Part shown: piece by piece, positions 10,381 through 22,374 of the stretch | Position numbering within the stretch: the first letter of the stretch is position 1 | Layout: each line of letters begins with the position of its first letter | Source: Triticum aestivum | Taxonomy: Eukaryota; Streptophyta; Magnoliopsida; Poales; Poaceae | Direction of reading: 5' to 3' | Assembly: GCF_018294505.1 (NCBI RefSeq) | Contig: NC_057811.1 | Location: 31,028,538 to 31,092,537 of the forward strand | DNA: 64,000 nt | Made by a program: the position numbers and the translations under genes | The notes under the pieces: generated by a model | The model's database searches: none | Seen by the model: only the letters and a program-made list of their open reading frames with translations | What the model was told of the DNA's origin: nothing

Positions 10381-12595
10381 GGCAGATGTCCTAGTGAAAG
10401 GACTTAGTCATGGAGCCATCGCAACGGGTTAGCTTAAAGGGGTTAAAGAGGGACAAAGGACACAAGGAGTTTATACTGGTTCGTCCCCTTACGGTGAAGG
10501 TAAAGGCCTAATCTAGTTGATGTGGAATTGCTAGGGTTTCAATGACCAGGGAGCGAATCCGCTATGCCTGGCTCTTGAGTTGTTGTTTCTTGTCCCTAAA
10601 CCGCCGCGGGTCGTCCCTTTATATACACAGGTTAACGCCCGACGGTTTACAGAATCCCGAGGCCGACTCATCAACGTGTCCGGCTCAGTTTCTACCCTTT
10701 CTTATCTTACAATACAAGTTACATATCATATGGCGGTTTATGTCTACAGGCCCAAATCCGCCTTTGAGCCCTGGGCCTCCGTGTTAGATCTCCTCCGTAA
10801 AGCGCCATACTCCTTGTCTTCATGGGCTTCAAATATAAATAACTCATTATTGTTGGGGAACGTAGCAATTTCAAAAAATTTCTACGCACACGCAAGATCA
10901 TGGTGATGCATAGCAACGAGAGGGGAGAGTGTTGTCCACGTACCCTCGTAGACCGATAGCGGAAGCGTTTAACACAACGCGGTTGATGTAGTCGTGCGTC
11001 TTCATGATCCGACCGATCAAGTACGGAACGCACGGCACCTCCGAGTTCAGCACACGTTCAGCTCGATGACGTCCCTCGAGCTCCGATCCAGCCGAGTGTT
11101 GAGGGAGAGTTTTGTCAGCACGACAGCGTGGTGACAATGTTGATGTTCTACCGACGCAGGGCTTCGCCTAAGCACTGCTACGATATTATCGAGGTGTAAT
11201 ATGGTGGAGGGGGGCACCGCACACGGCTAAGAGATCAATGATCAATTGTGTGTCTAGAGGTGCCCCCCTACCCCCGTATATAACGCAACAAGGGGGGGTT
11301 CGGCCGGCCTAGAGGAGAGGTGCGCCAGGAGGAGTCCTACTCCTACCGGGAGTAGGACTCCCCCTCCTATTCCATGTTGGACTAGGAGAGAAAGGGGGAA
11401 GAGGTGGAGGGGAGGAAGGAAGGGGGGCGCCGCCCCCCTCACCTTGTCCTATTCGGACTGGAAGGGAGGGGCGCGCGGCCCTGCCCTGGCCTCCTCTCCT
11501 CTCTTCCACCTAGGCCCATTAAGGCCCATTTCACCCGGAACACTTCCGATGTCCAAACATAGGCTTCCAATATATCAATCTTTATGTCTCGACCATTTCG
11601 AGACTCCTAGTCATGTCCGTGATCTCATCCGGGACTCCGAACAACCTTCGGTACATCAAAACATATAAACTCATAATATAATTGTCATCGTAACGTTAAG
11701 CGTGCGGACCCTACGGGTTCGAGAACTATGTAGACATGACCGAGACACCCCTCCGGTCAATAACCAATAGCGGAACCTGGATGCTCATATTGGTTCCCAC
11801 ATATTCTACGAAGATCTTTATCGGTCAGATCGCATAACAACATACGTTGTTCCCTTTGTCATCTATATGTTACTTGCCCGAGATTCGATCGTCGGTATCT
11901 CGATACCTTGTTCAATCTCGTTACCGGCAAGTCTCTTTACTCGTTCCGTAATACATCATCCCGCAACTAACTCATTAGTCACAATGCTTGCAAGGCTTAT
12001 AGTGATGTGTATTACTGAGTGGGCCCAGAGATACCTCTCCGACAATCGAAGTGGCAAATCCTAATCTCGAAATACGCCAACCCACCAAGTACCTTTGGAG
12101 ACACCTGTAGAGCACCTTTATAATCACCCAGTTACGTTGTGACGTTTGGTAGCGCACAAAGTGTTCCTCCGGTAAACGGGAGTTGCATAATCTCATAGTC
12201 ATAGGAACATGTATAAGTCATGAAGAAAGCAATAGCAACATACTAAACGATCGAGTGCTAAGCTAACGGAATGGGTCAAGTCAATCACATCATTCTCCTA
12301 ATGATGTGATCCCGTTAATCAAATGACAACTCATGTCTATGGCTAGGAAACATAACCATCTTTGATCAACGAGCTAGTCAAGTAGAGGCATACTAGTGAC
12401 ACTATGTTTGTCTATGTATTCACACATGTATTATGTTTCCGGTTAATACAATTCTAGCATGAATAATAAACATTTATCATGATGTAAGGAAATAAATAAT
12501 AACTTTATTATTGCCTTTAGGGCATATTTCCTTCAATTATGGGTATAACCCGGCCCCTCCTGGACGGTTTATACTCAGTATTAATATCCCCAACA
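10364..12595 (-). repeat. 5' LTR of Gypsy D, split by a Copia solo LTR
   Basis: The plus-strand ends are TGTCGTGG and CCCCAACA. Own sequence is 10364-10850 and 12541-12595, about 542 bp. It matches the 526 bp LTR of E at 54969-55494 on both sides of the insertion. The E copy reads straight through where D is interrupted (ACTCATTAT continuing into ATAACCCGG). Confidence 0.9.
10851..12535 (-). mobile_element. Solo LTR of a BARE1/WIS/Angela Copia element
   Basis: It is a complete LTR from TGTTGGGG to TTCCTTCA, 1685 bp, with no internal region. The 5 bp target duplication ATTAT is at 10846-10850 and 12536-12540. About 70 bp present in other copies (the GGTTCCGGTAACC segment) are missing near 11528. 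TATA-like TATATAAC (plus strand) is at 11277-11284. A solo LTR arises by recombination between the two LTRs of one insertion. Confidence 0.95.
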
Positions 12596-12599
12596 CATA

Positions 12600-14449
12600 A
12601 GGATACGGTGTTCATCCACAATGGAAGCGCCTCGTAGCGCATCCAACAGATTATCTGGTGCCTCTGGTTGGACAGAGGTCACCGGCAGAGCAGGCACCCC
12701 TTCTCCTTTCGAGGAAGGCTGATCGGCTGACCCCGGAACCGTTTGGGTCTCCGGAAGGGTATGTGGCTAGGGGCCGAATTGTATATGGCCCCCATCCCTG
12801 GTCCCTATGGGGGTTCCCTCCCCCATGGGTCCGGCGGCCAGGGAATCATTCTCTGGCACCACCCTGACGGAGTCCTGAGCCTCTCCCTGGCCTGGGAAGG
12901 TCCTTTGGGACACCTTCTCATAGTGACCTTTGGCCGGAGGAGAGTGAGCGGTCGGCGGAGACTCGCTGGCCATCGCTTTTGAATCTAGTGAACCTCCTTA
13001 TGAGGACCGCGGGGGGCTGTCGTGGGCCGGACTGCGATATCATAACCTAACATATTAGTACCATGAAGCGGAGATATGGACGTGCACAAGTTCTTTGGTA
13101 CTTACGATGCGGCCCGGGGCTTGGTCCGAGGGGGTCGCTCTGGACTGCTGTCGACGTCCCACGCGGAGTTATCCGCAAGGGTGCGCTTCCCCCTCTTGGG
13201 CGCCTCCGCCTCCAGATTTGTGGACGCCGTCCTCCTTCTCTTCCCCTAATTAGGGGGAGATTTTATCTCCTCCTCGCCATTGTCTTCGGCGGTGGAAGGA
13301 TGAGACTCGTCGTCTTCGGACGTCATGTCCGAAGCGCCTTTTCGGCGAGGGCCACTCTTGGCTCCCTTGGCCTTCTTCTTGGCCTTCTTCTTCGGCACCT
13401 CATAAGGCACCAGAAGCAGCATCTTCGTCAGAATCGGGGATTCTTGATCCTCGGGTAGCGGAGCCGGACCGTTAATTCGCCCCGCTACCTCTATCGAGGC
13501 CTGAAAAAATTGAAAGGCTTAGGCTCCTTCCTCAAAATATGCCAGTAAAGGGTATACCTTGAAAACATGAAAGAACTTACCGAGTTAGCCGGGCGTTTTA
13601 AGCTAATCCCGCGGTCCTCAGTCGTGGGTGGTGGTGTCTCATCGGCCTTAAAGAGCAGTTTCCAGATGTCTTCGTGCGTCGTGCCGAAGAGCTCTAGTAG
13701 CGTCTGGTGTTGGCCGGATTTAACTCCCACAAATAGCAATTCCGGCGCTGGCATGGAAGGACCCGGCGGATGAGCATAACCTGGATCACGTTAAAGAGCT
13801 TGATTTTCTTGGTTATCATGTTCTAGACGCATGTATGGAGCCCAGTTAGCTCGTCCGAAGAACCCTAGGTCAGGCCCTTCTCCTGCCAGGAGGTGAGCCG
13901 CATCGGAACTCCGGATCGGAATTCGGGGGCCGCCGCCCAGTTGGTGTCGCGCGGCTCGGTGATATAGAACCACCCCGACTGCCACCACTTCACCGTCTCC
14001 ACAAATGAGCCTTCGGGCCAGGCGACATTGGGCATCTTGCCCACCATGGTGCCTTCGCATTCTGCTTCTTGGCCGCTCACCACCTTCGGCTTCACATTGA
14101 AGGTCTTCAGCCATAGGCCGAAGTGCGGTGTGATGCGGAGAAAGGCCTCAAACATGACTATAAATGCCGAGATGTTGAGGATAGAGATGGGGGCTAGGTC
14201 ATGGAAGTCTAGCCCGTAGTAAAACATGAGCCCATGGACAAATGGGTGGAGGGGAAATCCCAACCCGCAGACGAAGTGTGTGAGAAACACAATCCTTTCA
14301 TGGGGCTTTGGGGTAGGGACAATCTGTATCACAACCGGGAGTCGGTGAGCGATCTCCTTGGCCAGGTATCCAGCCTCCCGGAGCTCCTTGATGTCCTTCT
14401 TCTTGACGGAGGAGGCCATCCACTTGCCTCCAGCTCTAGATCCGGACAT
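12600..14449 (-). pseudogene. Antisense gene of Gypsy F (putative gypsy-type transposon protein family)
   Basis: The first exon runs from the ATG at 14447-14449 to about 13865. It contains the conserved stretch of the plant family Pfam calls putative gypsy type transposon (HERIVFLTHFVCGLGFPLHP near 14240-14300, then ISILNISAFIVMFEAFL). Further coding-like segments in the same direction are 13754-13491, about 13450-13080 (lysine-rich, nuclear-signal-like, acidic) and 12973-12600 (LLDALRGASIVDEHR). Introns were not fixed, and in-frame stops occur between segments. It is antisense to the element and lies just before its 3' LTR. Function is unknown. Confidence 0.7.
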
Positions 14450-14557
14450 GGTTGAGTGCTAGCTTGAGTAGAAAGAAGATGAGAACTTGGGCGCTGGAGC
14501 TCGAGGATGCGAGGGCAGAGATAGAAGGCGTGGGTGAAGAAAGGGAATCCTTATCCC

Positions 14558-14565
14558 TTTATAAA
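14558..14565 (-). promoter_or_regulatory. TATA box candidate for the F antisense gene
   Basis: TTTATAAA lies about 110 bp upstream of the antisense ATG at 14449. The spacing suits a plant core promoter. This is inference only. Confidence 0.4.
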
Positions 14566-14977
14566 GGCAGTAAATATCAAGCGCCTCCCCACTCACCTTA
14601 AAACTCGCCTATTCCCAAGGGCTGTGCAAACGGCATGATTGGGTTACCCATGCCCGCATTGATGAAAATCCCGCAATAAGGGGACACGATCTCTGCTTTG
14701 ACAAGACATGCCAATGGAAACCGCATCTCAAAACGTGGAACGGCAGACAAAAACGGTTTGATATAGTGGCCGAACAGATGAGATGTCATCTTGCAAAAAG
14801 TGGTCAGCAGTTGGGAATCGTGGAATATTATATTCTCTTTGCGGTTGTGTGTGGTGCGTGTGTTATAGGTACGGACACGTTCAATACGTCCGAAGACTAT
14901 CTAGGAGTTCGGAAGGAGGAACCCGCCTTGCAATGCCGAAGACAGATCTGCACACCGGATACCTTGTCATTGAAGCC
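14566..14977. other. Non-coding stretch between the F antisense promoter and polypurine tract
   Basis: No supportable gene. A 63-codon minus-strand frame at 14598-14789 has no recognisable features. Confidence 0.5.
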
Positions 14978-14992
14978 AGGTTCAGAGGCTAC
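14978..14992 (+). other. Polypurine tract of Gypsy F
   Basis: AGGTTCAGAGGCTAC immediately precedes the LTR start TGAGGGAG. It primes plus-strand cDNA synthesis in such elements. The tract is imperfect. Confidence 0.55.
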
Positions 14993-15472
14993 TGAGGGAG
15001 TCCTGGACTAAGGGGTCCTCGGGCGTCCGGCCTGTTAGTCATGGGCCGGACTGATGGGCTGTGAAAATACGAAGACCGAAGACTACACCTGTGTCGAGAT
15101 GGAACTCACCGTGGGGTGGAAGGCAAGTTTGGCGATCAAACATGTAGATTCCTTTCTCTGTAACCGACCTCATGTAACCCTAGATCCCTCCAGTGTCTAT
15201 ATAAACCGAAGGGTTAGGTCTATAGGACCGAATACTCATTACCATAGTCATACATGCTAGACTTTTAGGGTTTAGCCATTACGATCTTGTGGTAGATCAA
15301 CTCTTGTAATACTCATATTCATCAAGATCAATCAAGCAGGAAGTAGGGTATTACCTCCACAGAGAGGGCCCGAACCTGGGTAAACATTGTGTCCCCCGTC
15401 TCCTGTTACCATCAATCCTAGACGAACAGTTCTGGACCCCCTACCCGAGATCCGCCAGTTTTGACACCGACA
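14993..15472 (+). repeat. 3' LTR of Gypsy F
   Basis: 480 bp from TGAGGGAGTCC to GACACCGACA. TATATAAA is at 15198-15205, in the plus orientation. The same family forms the solo LTR at 19310-19778. Confidence 0.85.
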
Positions 15473-17035
15473 ATGACTTAATAATAACAAACCTCCTCCG
15501 TCATCGATGGGATCGAGTCATAGTGCCACCAAATCGAACTTCTTTAGTGCAGCCACATTTGCCTTTCTAGGAAGGCCTTAATGCGATCTATTGTCGTGCC
15601 TCTCGCAGGTGCCTCCAATGAGGGAAGGTTATGGGCGCGCGCTACCCTGATCAGGTAGGACACATAAACATTGTGTGCCTGGGTTTGTTTTTGAGTTCAT
15701 GTTCCTGTTTGGAACAGTTTATGTTCTGCCACGACGGTGGCCGTTGGTGTCTTTGGTAGGCACGGGGCCATCCAGGACTGAACCCCAAAGGGGTGTTGGT
15801 CGGAGTGGCCGGGAGAGTGTCATGGTAGTAGGTCGGTTTCGTCGGAATGCAGTTGGTCCACCCGAATGGGATGACGAGGCCATGGGTTCCGTGGTGTGGG
15901 TACAGTGCGCTACTTCTGCAGAGTGTTTATTAAGTCTATCGATAGCCGCACAGTTCGTAGTAGGTCACACTATCAGGTCTTGGTCGAAATGGAGGATAAA
16001 CCTTAAATAACTAAGTTGATAAATGAAATTGTGTAACAAATAATGTGATGACTTGGCCTATGAGATAGTCATGACAAGTCACGATGATGTTAATACGATC
16101 ACGAGACGAGGTATCGATGAGTGTTGAACCAAGTGTGGTTCTGTTTGTGATCCGTGAGTGATCACCGTTTGGTTACAAGGTAACCCGTTGAACCAAGTAT
16201 GGTTCCGTTTGTGATCCGTGAGTGATCACCGTTCGGTTGCAAGGCAACCCGTTCGTAAGAGAGTCCGAGGGACTCGGTGCACAAGTTTGGTTGCATTGCA
16301 TGAGTAATATGTTTGCATTTAAAGAACCATGGCAGAACAGGAGATAGTTGCATAAAGTTAACATGTTATTTCTGCATTGGATATGACCGGTAGCTTATAT
16401 TCAGCATAGTTTCATGATGCCATGCCATGCTTTGATTGATATATTAAATTATGCCATGATTGAGATGATATGCTATGTTTGGCTATTGCCATGTTATAAG
16501 CATGTTTTGATATTCCATGTTATTGCCATGATAGTAGATGTCATAATGTTGTTCATGTTTAGTTGATCTATATCATGCCATGTTTAGTAATTGATATGAG
16601 ATAGGTGGTTGCATGCGCTTGGTTCTTGCTTTGTCTTCTGTTTGTTTGGAGGCTATGTATTTGGTTGTCTTGCAAGTACATTCAATGTGCTGACCTGGCG
16701 TGTCATGCCAGTTTTGTAGGTCGTGCCCGAATTGTTCGCTTGTTCTGTCGTGCTAGGCCGTAATCTTGCCAGTCCTGCGAGTTGTGGAGCCCAGCGAGAG
16801 TTGTTATGCTCCCAAACCAAGACTTCTGCCGCCACTTAAATAGACTTCCTCCGCCATTTAAATAGCCTTAGGGCTATGCAAGATAATTGTATTCATCAAT
16901 GATGTAATGATGTACACATGTATTTGATGAATATTCTTGTACCTGGAATGCTGTATCATGGACCTGTCGTGCGTCAGGTGTTATCCTGGGCTGACGTGCG
17001 AAGGCCCCCTGCTCCATGCGGATCGGGGTGCGACA
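15473..17035 (+). repeat. 5' LTR of G, right-hand part
   Basis: It matches 23756-25316 closely, to the common end GGATCGGGGTG(C)CACA/GCGACA. The left about 3.36 kb of this LTR lie beyond F, outside the window. CATG-rich low-complexity sequence fills 16410-16620. Confidence 0.88.
16123..16250 (+). repeat. 64 bp tandem repeat, two copies, in G 5' LTR
   Basis: GTTGAACCAAG starts at 16123 and 16187, and each unit carries GTTTGTGATCCGTGAGTGAT. The repeat is present in both LTRs, so it predates the insertion. Confidence 0.85.
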
Positions 17036-17040
17036 GGAGA

Positions 17041-17052
17041 TGGTATCAGAGC
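17041..17052 (+). other. Primer binding site of G
   Basis: TGGTATCAGAGC, exact complement of the initiator-Met tRNA 3' end, five bases after the LTR end at 17035. Confidence 0.88.
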
Positions 17053-17224
17053 AGCCAGGCTGGATAGGTTATCCTAGCATTAGATCACCGCTACCATTAA
17101 CCTGTAATGACCCTAAGGGATTTGACCCATCTACGGCATCCGGCATGGCCAGAGTTAATCAACAGGTGGCGCAGTCGGGACCGACACGTCCTCACCCCGC
17201 TGTCCCCACCTAGTTATCCATGGA

Positions 17225-18177
17225 TTGAATAGCAACCATATCCTTTCTAGTCGGCCGCACCGCTTGCCCTTCACCATTAAGGGAAAGGGGCCACACCATG
17301 CGGGCATGTCCCGCATAGCTGCCTATAAAATCCCCTTTCCACTAGCCGTATCGCTCACTCCTCGGTCAACCATGTCCCTGCAAAGAAGCCTAGCTAGTAA
17401 CACCCCAGCCATGACTCGCGCTCTCAAAGCTCCCAAGTTTTACACCCGCACCTTTGTCATCAACCATACTGGCTTTCCACCTCTTCTTGCTGAGATGCTC
17501 ACCAAAGCCTTTGGTTGTAATGCTAGCCCCGATTACTTGGTGTTCCAATCGGCACCCGTCCCTCACCTTCACAGCTATGATGCAAGGGTGCAGATCTGCC
17601 AACGTTCCACGGCAGATGGTCAGCCTTTGGTTTTTCAGGGCAAAGCCTTGCCCACTAGTGAATTAGCAATTCAAGCCGCTGCTGTGGAGGGTATCCTATA
17701 CCTCCGAACTAAGTTTTCGCAAGTGGCACAAACGCGGGAATTCTGCTTTTTCCCATTGTGGCCGAAGCAGGAATTCAGCCATCTCCCACTATCCAAGGAG
17801 ATGACCCCGCTATCGCTCACCTGGTGCAATATATCACTGCCCAAGGGATGATGATTTCTAAGATGCTTGCCGAATTTAGAACCCTGGACAATGATGCAGT
17901 ACGAGTTGTCAAGGAAGCTTATCGCGAGGCTCATAAATTCACATCTCAAGCCGTTCACCCCATGCCATCCAAACCAGTGCTACCCTCTGAGCCTCTGCTG
18001 TGGACTAAGCCAATCATCATCACCCTCGACAAGGCTCTTTACCGAATCCACCAGCTGCATTCAGCCACACCCCCAGCAGTCGAACCTAAACCCATAGTAG
18101 TGTCGGACGATGAAGATGGAGATTGGCTCAGTCTTCGTCCTCCCGGAGAGCTCCAGCAAGGCCAACCCTCTGCATGA
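17225..18177 (+). pseudogene. Unknown protein encoded inside G
   Basis: Two overlapping frames make one protein of about 300 residues. The likely start is an internal ATG such as that at 17410-17412 (MTRALKAPKF) or further upstream. A one-base shift in the T run at 17744-17752 moves the reading frame; after it the sequence continues FPIVAEAGIQP to the TGA at 18175-18177. The C terminus is acidic then proline-rich (VVSDDEDGDW). No retroviral domain was recognised. Position directly after the primer site suggests a gag-like role, but no zinc knuckle is present. I do not recognise the family. Confidence 0.55.
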
Positions 18178-19039
18178 CCTTAGTCACGCAGTCAGTTGTT
18201 TCTGCGAGTAGGTCAGTCTATCTGTTCATCCCCGATATGAGGAGAGAACCATGTATCCTGGAGTGAGTAGTTTCATTTAGCGCGTAGCGTGTTGGTGCTT
18301 TGTTGTATGACGATACTGTTGTAATCCGTATGCTGTATTCTATGTATGTTTTTCATGCTTTTGTTTTCGTGCTTGTTTTGTTTGTCTCTCTGTCAAACCG
18401 AGATGTTTGACAGGGTTGGCAATGAGTGCTAACAAGATTTTAAATCAGTATGGCACATACACTAAAAACAACATTGACTCGTCCCGAGTCTCTAATAAAA
18501 TGTGCGCTCGTGTAGGTATATGTATACCAGGATTACATATACCCACTAGCATTAAAAAACATTAGTATGATTTGTCTGATGTGTTTTTCCATTGCATATT
18601 CGTTGTGTCTGTCTGTTTACTAGTTTAGATTATACTGCATACTGCACACATACCCGGTTCACCCACGTGTACATTCGGGCAGTACTCGGAGGAATGCAAA
18701 GTCACATATCCCTCTCTATCGGTGCATATCCCGTTTGCCGGATTTCTAGACCCAGAGCCTCGCAGAGGCATTTCCGTCTGGCAATTCCTCCTCTCTAATT
18801 CCTTTTCCCGATTTCAGTTCCGGAGGAACACTGCCAATTTATTTCACTCGATCCAGTACATCTACCCGATACAAATTTCAAATCCAATTCTACCTTGACG
18901 CCTACTTTTTCGTGGAGCAATCCACGAAATTTTCCTCGTACCCCAGTGTGATTCTGAGCTGGCGCAGCCACCCCACCCGTATCTGGACCCCACCACCACC
19001 ACCATCACTACCTTGTGTGGCCCAGGTAGATCGCCACCA
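18178..19039. other. Internal G sequence without a clear gene
   Basis: No supportable coding frame. The sequence is mixed in composition, with TATGTATA-rich patches near 18340-18560. Confidence 0.5.
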
Positions 19040-20079
19040 GCGTTCCACCGTAGCACGCGATTACTCCGTCGGCACAAAGAGACGGAGGATCAAGCGTGGC
19101 GGACGACCACGTAGTGCAACATCTTCTCCCGCATCTCGATCCACCGCACCTAGCCGCACCTTGTCCTGAATCCGTTCATTCCTGATGAGAATCAGGAGGA
19201 GGATCGACGAGCCGATCAGCGTGCCTAATAGCGCCGCGAGGAACAAACGTAGCGCCACCAAGAACACATCCTCGCCGAAGGAGCTCGGCTCGATCTCGCT
19301 GAGCGAGTCCTGGACTAAGGGGACCTCGGGCGTCCGGCCTGTTAGTCATGGGCCGGACTGATGGGCTGTGAAGATACGAAGACCAAAGACTACACCCGTG
19401 TCCGGATGGGACTCACCTTGGCGTGGAAGGCAAGCTTGGCGATCAAACATGTAGATTCCTTTCTCTGTAACCGACCTCATGTAACCCTAGATCCTCCGGT
19501 GTCTATATAAACCGGAGGGTTAGGTCTATAGGACCGAATACTCATTACCATAGTCATACAGGCTAGACTTTTAGGGTTTAGCCATTACAATCTCGTGGTA
19601 GATCAACTCTTGTAATACTCATATTCATCAAGATCAATCAAGCAGGAGGTAGGGTATTACCTCCATAGAGAGGGCCCGAACCTGGGTAAACATTGTGTCC
19701 CCCGTCTCCTGTTACCATCACTCCTAGATGCGCAGTTCGGGACCCCCTACCCGAGATCCGCCGGTTTTGACACCGACACTCGCCCAAACCAAAGAGATAT
19801 TAGAGCGGCATTGTGTTTGTTCATTGGAAGAACGCCGCGCTGCCGTCTTTTATAGCCCAACCCCGGTGTATGGTGAGCAAGGTCCAGGAATACCGCTCGT
19901 CGCTCGATCACCGGCGTCCAGGAGGCGAATCCGCGAGTAGTGCCGACAAGGTGCTGGCCCGCGACGTGAGTGCTCGCTGCATCGGCGCCGTGCACGCCGC
20001 GCACTACGGCACTAGGGTCCTCATCGCCCTAGGAGCTAGATGTGCGCTGTGCCAAGCCGCACGCGGAGCAGCAGCATAG
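19040..20079 (+). pseudogene. Decayed reading frame in G, split by a solo LTR
   Basis: Coding-like sequence rich in Glu, Arg and Gln runs to 19309 (for example DENQEEDRRADQRA) and resumes at 19784 in phase once the solo LTR and one target copy are removed (TKEILERHCVCSLEERRAAV). It is broken by several stops and a shift near 19940. The last part, to the TAG at 20077-20079, is alanine- and cysteine-containing. The heptad-like charged stretch could be a coiled coil. It may be the second half of a gag-like protein. Confidence 0.35.
19310..19778 (+). mobile_element. Solo LTR of the F family
   Basis: 469 bp from TGAGCGAGTCC to GACACCGACA, closely matching the F LTR. The 5 bp target duplication CTCGC is at 19305-19309 and 19779-19783. 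TATATAAA is at 19504-19511. Confidence 0.93.
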
Positions 20080-20380
20080 GAGAAGCAGTAAGCCGGAGTT
20101 AGAAGAAGGAGGCTTCCAGTGGGCCCTGGACCCACGTGTCAGCAGGTGAAACCACTGTTCATTGGCGCGTATCTAGCATTTTTTCGGGAGTCTGATCTCG
20201 AGTGCCCCTAGCCGTGGATATAACCAGGTTTGCTTTATCTCTCTCTGGGTGTACCAATTATCGGTGCCCCCAACTCGTTCGAATTTGACCAAAGGGTTAA
20301 AATTAACACCGAGGTTTTTCCCCGGAGTGGTTATCCTTTCATTTGTGTTGTAACCCTAGGAATCTCGAGGACGAGATTCT

Positions 20381-20397
20381 TTCTAAGGGGGAAGAGT
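20381..20397 (+). other. Polypurine tract of G
   Basis: TTCTAAGGGGGAAGAGT directly before the LTR start TGTAACTGCCCC. The upstream CTCGAGGACGAGATTC is the usual context before the 3' LTR of chromovirus-type Gypsy elements, hinting at the autonomous partner's lineage. Confidence 0.8.
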
Positions 20398-22365
20398 TGT
20401 AACTGCCCCAAAATTGGGTTATCAATTTTTGAGCTATTATTCCTTCCTGGCAATCATTTTTCTAATTTTCTCCTGAGTTTGCTGGGTGACTCTGAAAATT
20501 CTTGCCATTTTCAACCTTTCAAAACCTTGCTCATGTCTTTGTTGCTGGGCAAGACCCCATTTGCATCATCTCAAATCCTCTCAAACCCTAATTCCAGTTT
20601 TGGAATTTGAATATGTCCTTTGTGATTAGAAAGGTGCCATCATTTCTCTTGATCTGTTGATCTTCCAAATCCTCTCAGAGATCCTCCTACCGTTTCAAAT
20701 CTTGGATATGCCAAAATATTGCTAAGTCTTATGCAATATTTTTCATTTGTAATTTATTCCTTTATTTCCTATCTGAAGGATAAAATCCAAAGGCAGAGCC
20801 AGTCATCTCCTAAATTCATGAAAATTGGTGGAGATGATATTTATGTCTAATTCTAGATCTGGCAAAAATATTGGCCCTAATTAAATAAGGAAAATTGCCT
20901 TTTCCTATTTTAAGCCAATATTGCATTTCTACCATTTTCCAAAGGAGCTACCATTTTTATAGCAACGGAAAATTCCCAAATAATTTGTGGAGCTTGTACT
21001 TGCTATATCTCCACAATTTCCATCCAAACACATGCTCCAAAGTTCATAATTTGAGCACATGATCCAATGCAAGTTTCTGCCTTGTTTGAAATTTTTGTAA
21101 AGGAAGTGCTTGAACCCTTGATCCATTTGAGCTGAACTTTGGTAGGGTGATTAACATTGATAAATCACCTCTGGATACCAAAAATAAACTCAATCCATCT
21201 ACCCAATATTCATTGGTAATTTTCTCAAGTTTCTATTCAGATTGCTTGTCTCTGAAGGAAGTACCTTCCTAGATGATCAAAATGAGCTAAACCTTTTCCT
21301 GCGGTCTCTAATGACCATATCATCACCCTCCTCCAAAATGCAGCTCATTTCATGGAACTATGTGAGCACAGGAGCAATTCTTTGTTTCTGTCTAAATTTT
21401 CAGTTTGTGAAGCAAGTATATTTTATCTTGCTCTGTTATGGCTGAAAATTTTCCCAAGTCTTCTCCTACTCATATAACCTATCTCCACAAGATTTTGGCT
21501 CATTTCAGTTAGCCCTTTTCCCTGAGGATTTTTCCCAAGTTTCAGGACAGAGGACATGTTTGTGAAGGAAGTACCATTTTGGCAAGTCCATTTGGTATGG
21601 AAGTTTTACAGCATCATTATATGTCAAATTCATCAAGCTTTGACAAGTTTAAGCCCAATCCAACACTCCTAGTGAGGGCTTCTTCATCATTTAGCTTCTG
21701 GACCAGATTTGGCAGTTGCACTTCAACTATGTTAAATACTTGTCCAAATAGCCTCATAATTCCCAGGACCGTAGTCCTTTCTACTCTAAGCCTCCCAGAC
21801 ATCAAGTTTACCTTTTAACCTCTCTGGTTTTATCTCTAGAATGTGGTCAAGTTTGCTACAGCAAACTTGTGGAGCTTGGTTTACTCGGCCCCCTCTGTCT
21901 TCGCCCGTTCCTTTACCGTGGTAATGCTCCACCTTAGATGGACTATGGAGTACACATGAGCTGGCATCATTAAAGAACCCAGAGCGCGCCTTGTCCAAGG
22001 TCACCACGGGCGACGGCAGCCAAAAAGGTGGTCTAGCCACTGTTCTCGTCGGCAGCGCTGCTCCGACCGGCTCTGGCCTCGCCATTAATGTCCTACAGTT
22101 CGCCCTCTATGTCGTCTTCTCGCTGGATCCCTCTCCCCCTCTATTTTCTTCTCCGACGAGCCGTGCCAACGATGGAGCAGTGCGTACCCATGAGCTCCTC
22201 TTCTTCCTCGCCCCAGTCCTCTTCCTCCTTTCGTCTCCGTGTGCCTCTGGCGCTTGTCCGCTACCCCCTCGTCACCTTCCCGTGCGTCCCCGTGACCACT
22301 GTGGCCGCCAGAGCGTTGGCCGGACTTGCCCGGCGGCACTCGGCTCGACCACACCTCGCCCCGGC

Positions 22366-22374
22366 TATTTAAGG
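22366..22374 (+). promoter_or_regulatory. TATA-like element in G LTR
   Basis: TATTTAAGG after a GC-rich stretch and before a CT-rich, leader-like stretch. It is a plausible core promoter of the LTR. Confidence 0.4.

Larger units (their letters stand above)
4178..12595 (-). mobile_element. Gypsy element D (Tat-lineage-like), 5' two thirds
   Basis: On the minus strand: 5' LTR (12595 to 10364, interrupted by a Copia solo LTR), primer binding site, a leader ORF, gag, protease, reverse transcriptase, RNase H, an added RNase H-like domain and integrase. Copia A cuts integrase at 4178, and the 3' part lies left of the window. LTR and pol match element E. It is nested in F, because F sequence begins at 12596. 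Lineage is inferred from the extra RNase H between RT/RNase H and integrase. No family name is asserted. Confidence 0.88.
12596..15472 (+). mobile_element. Gypsy element F, 3' part
   Basis: The visible part holds the antisense gene, the polypurine tract and the 3' LTR of a plus-strand element. Its 5' part lies left of D and so outside the window. Orientation follows from the TATA box in the LTR and the purine tract before it. Its insertion in the LTR of G is inferred from the G 3' LTR: there the sequence ATGACTTAATAA (from 23756) is preceded by further LTR sequence, while here it directly follows F. The expected target duplication is ATGAC (15473-15477). Confidence 0.75.

Noticed and set aside
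13063..13458. 131-codon plus-strand gene
   Set aside because: It is the mirror of a lysine-rich segment of the F antisense gene on the minus strand.
15675..16010. Open frame of about 111-141 codons present in both G LTRs (also 23796-24221)
   Set aside because: Both are copies of the same LTR, so sharing is not evidence of coding; the ends differ by indels and no domain is visible.
17041..17052. tRNA gene fragment
   Set aside because: Twelve bases complementary to initiator-Met tRNA right after an LTR end; this is a primer binding site.
18862..19267. Minus-strand frames with a hydrophobic stretch suggesting a membrane protein
   Set aside because: They overlap the plus-strand residual gene of G and have no further support.
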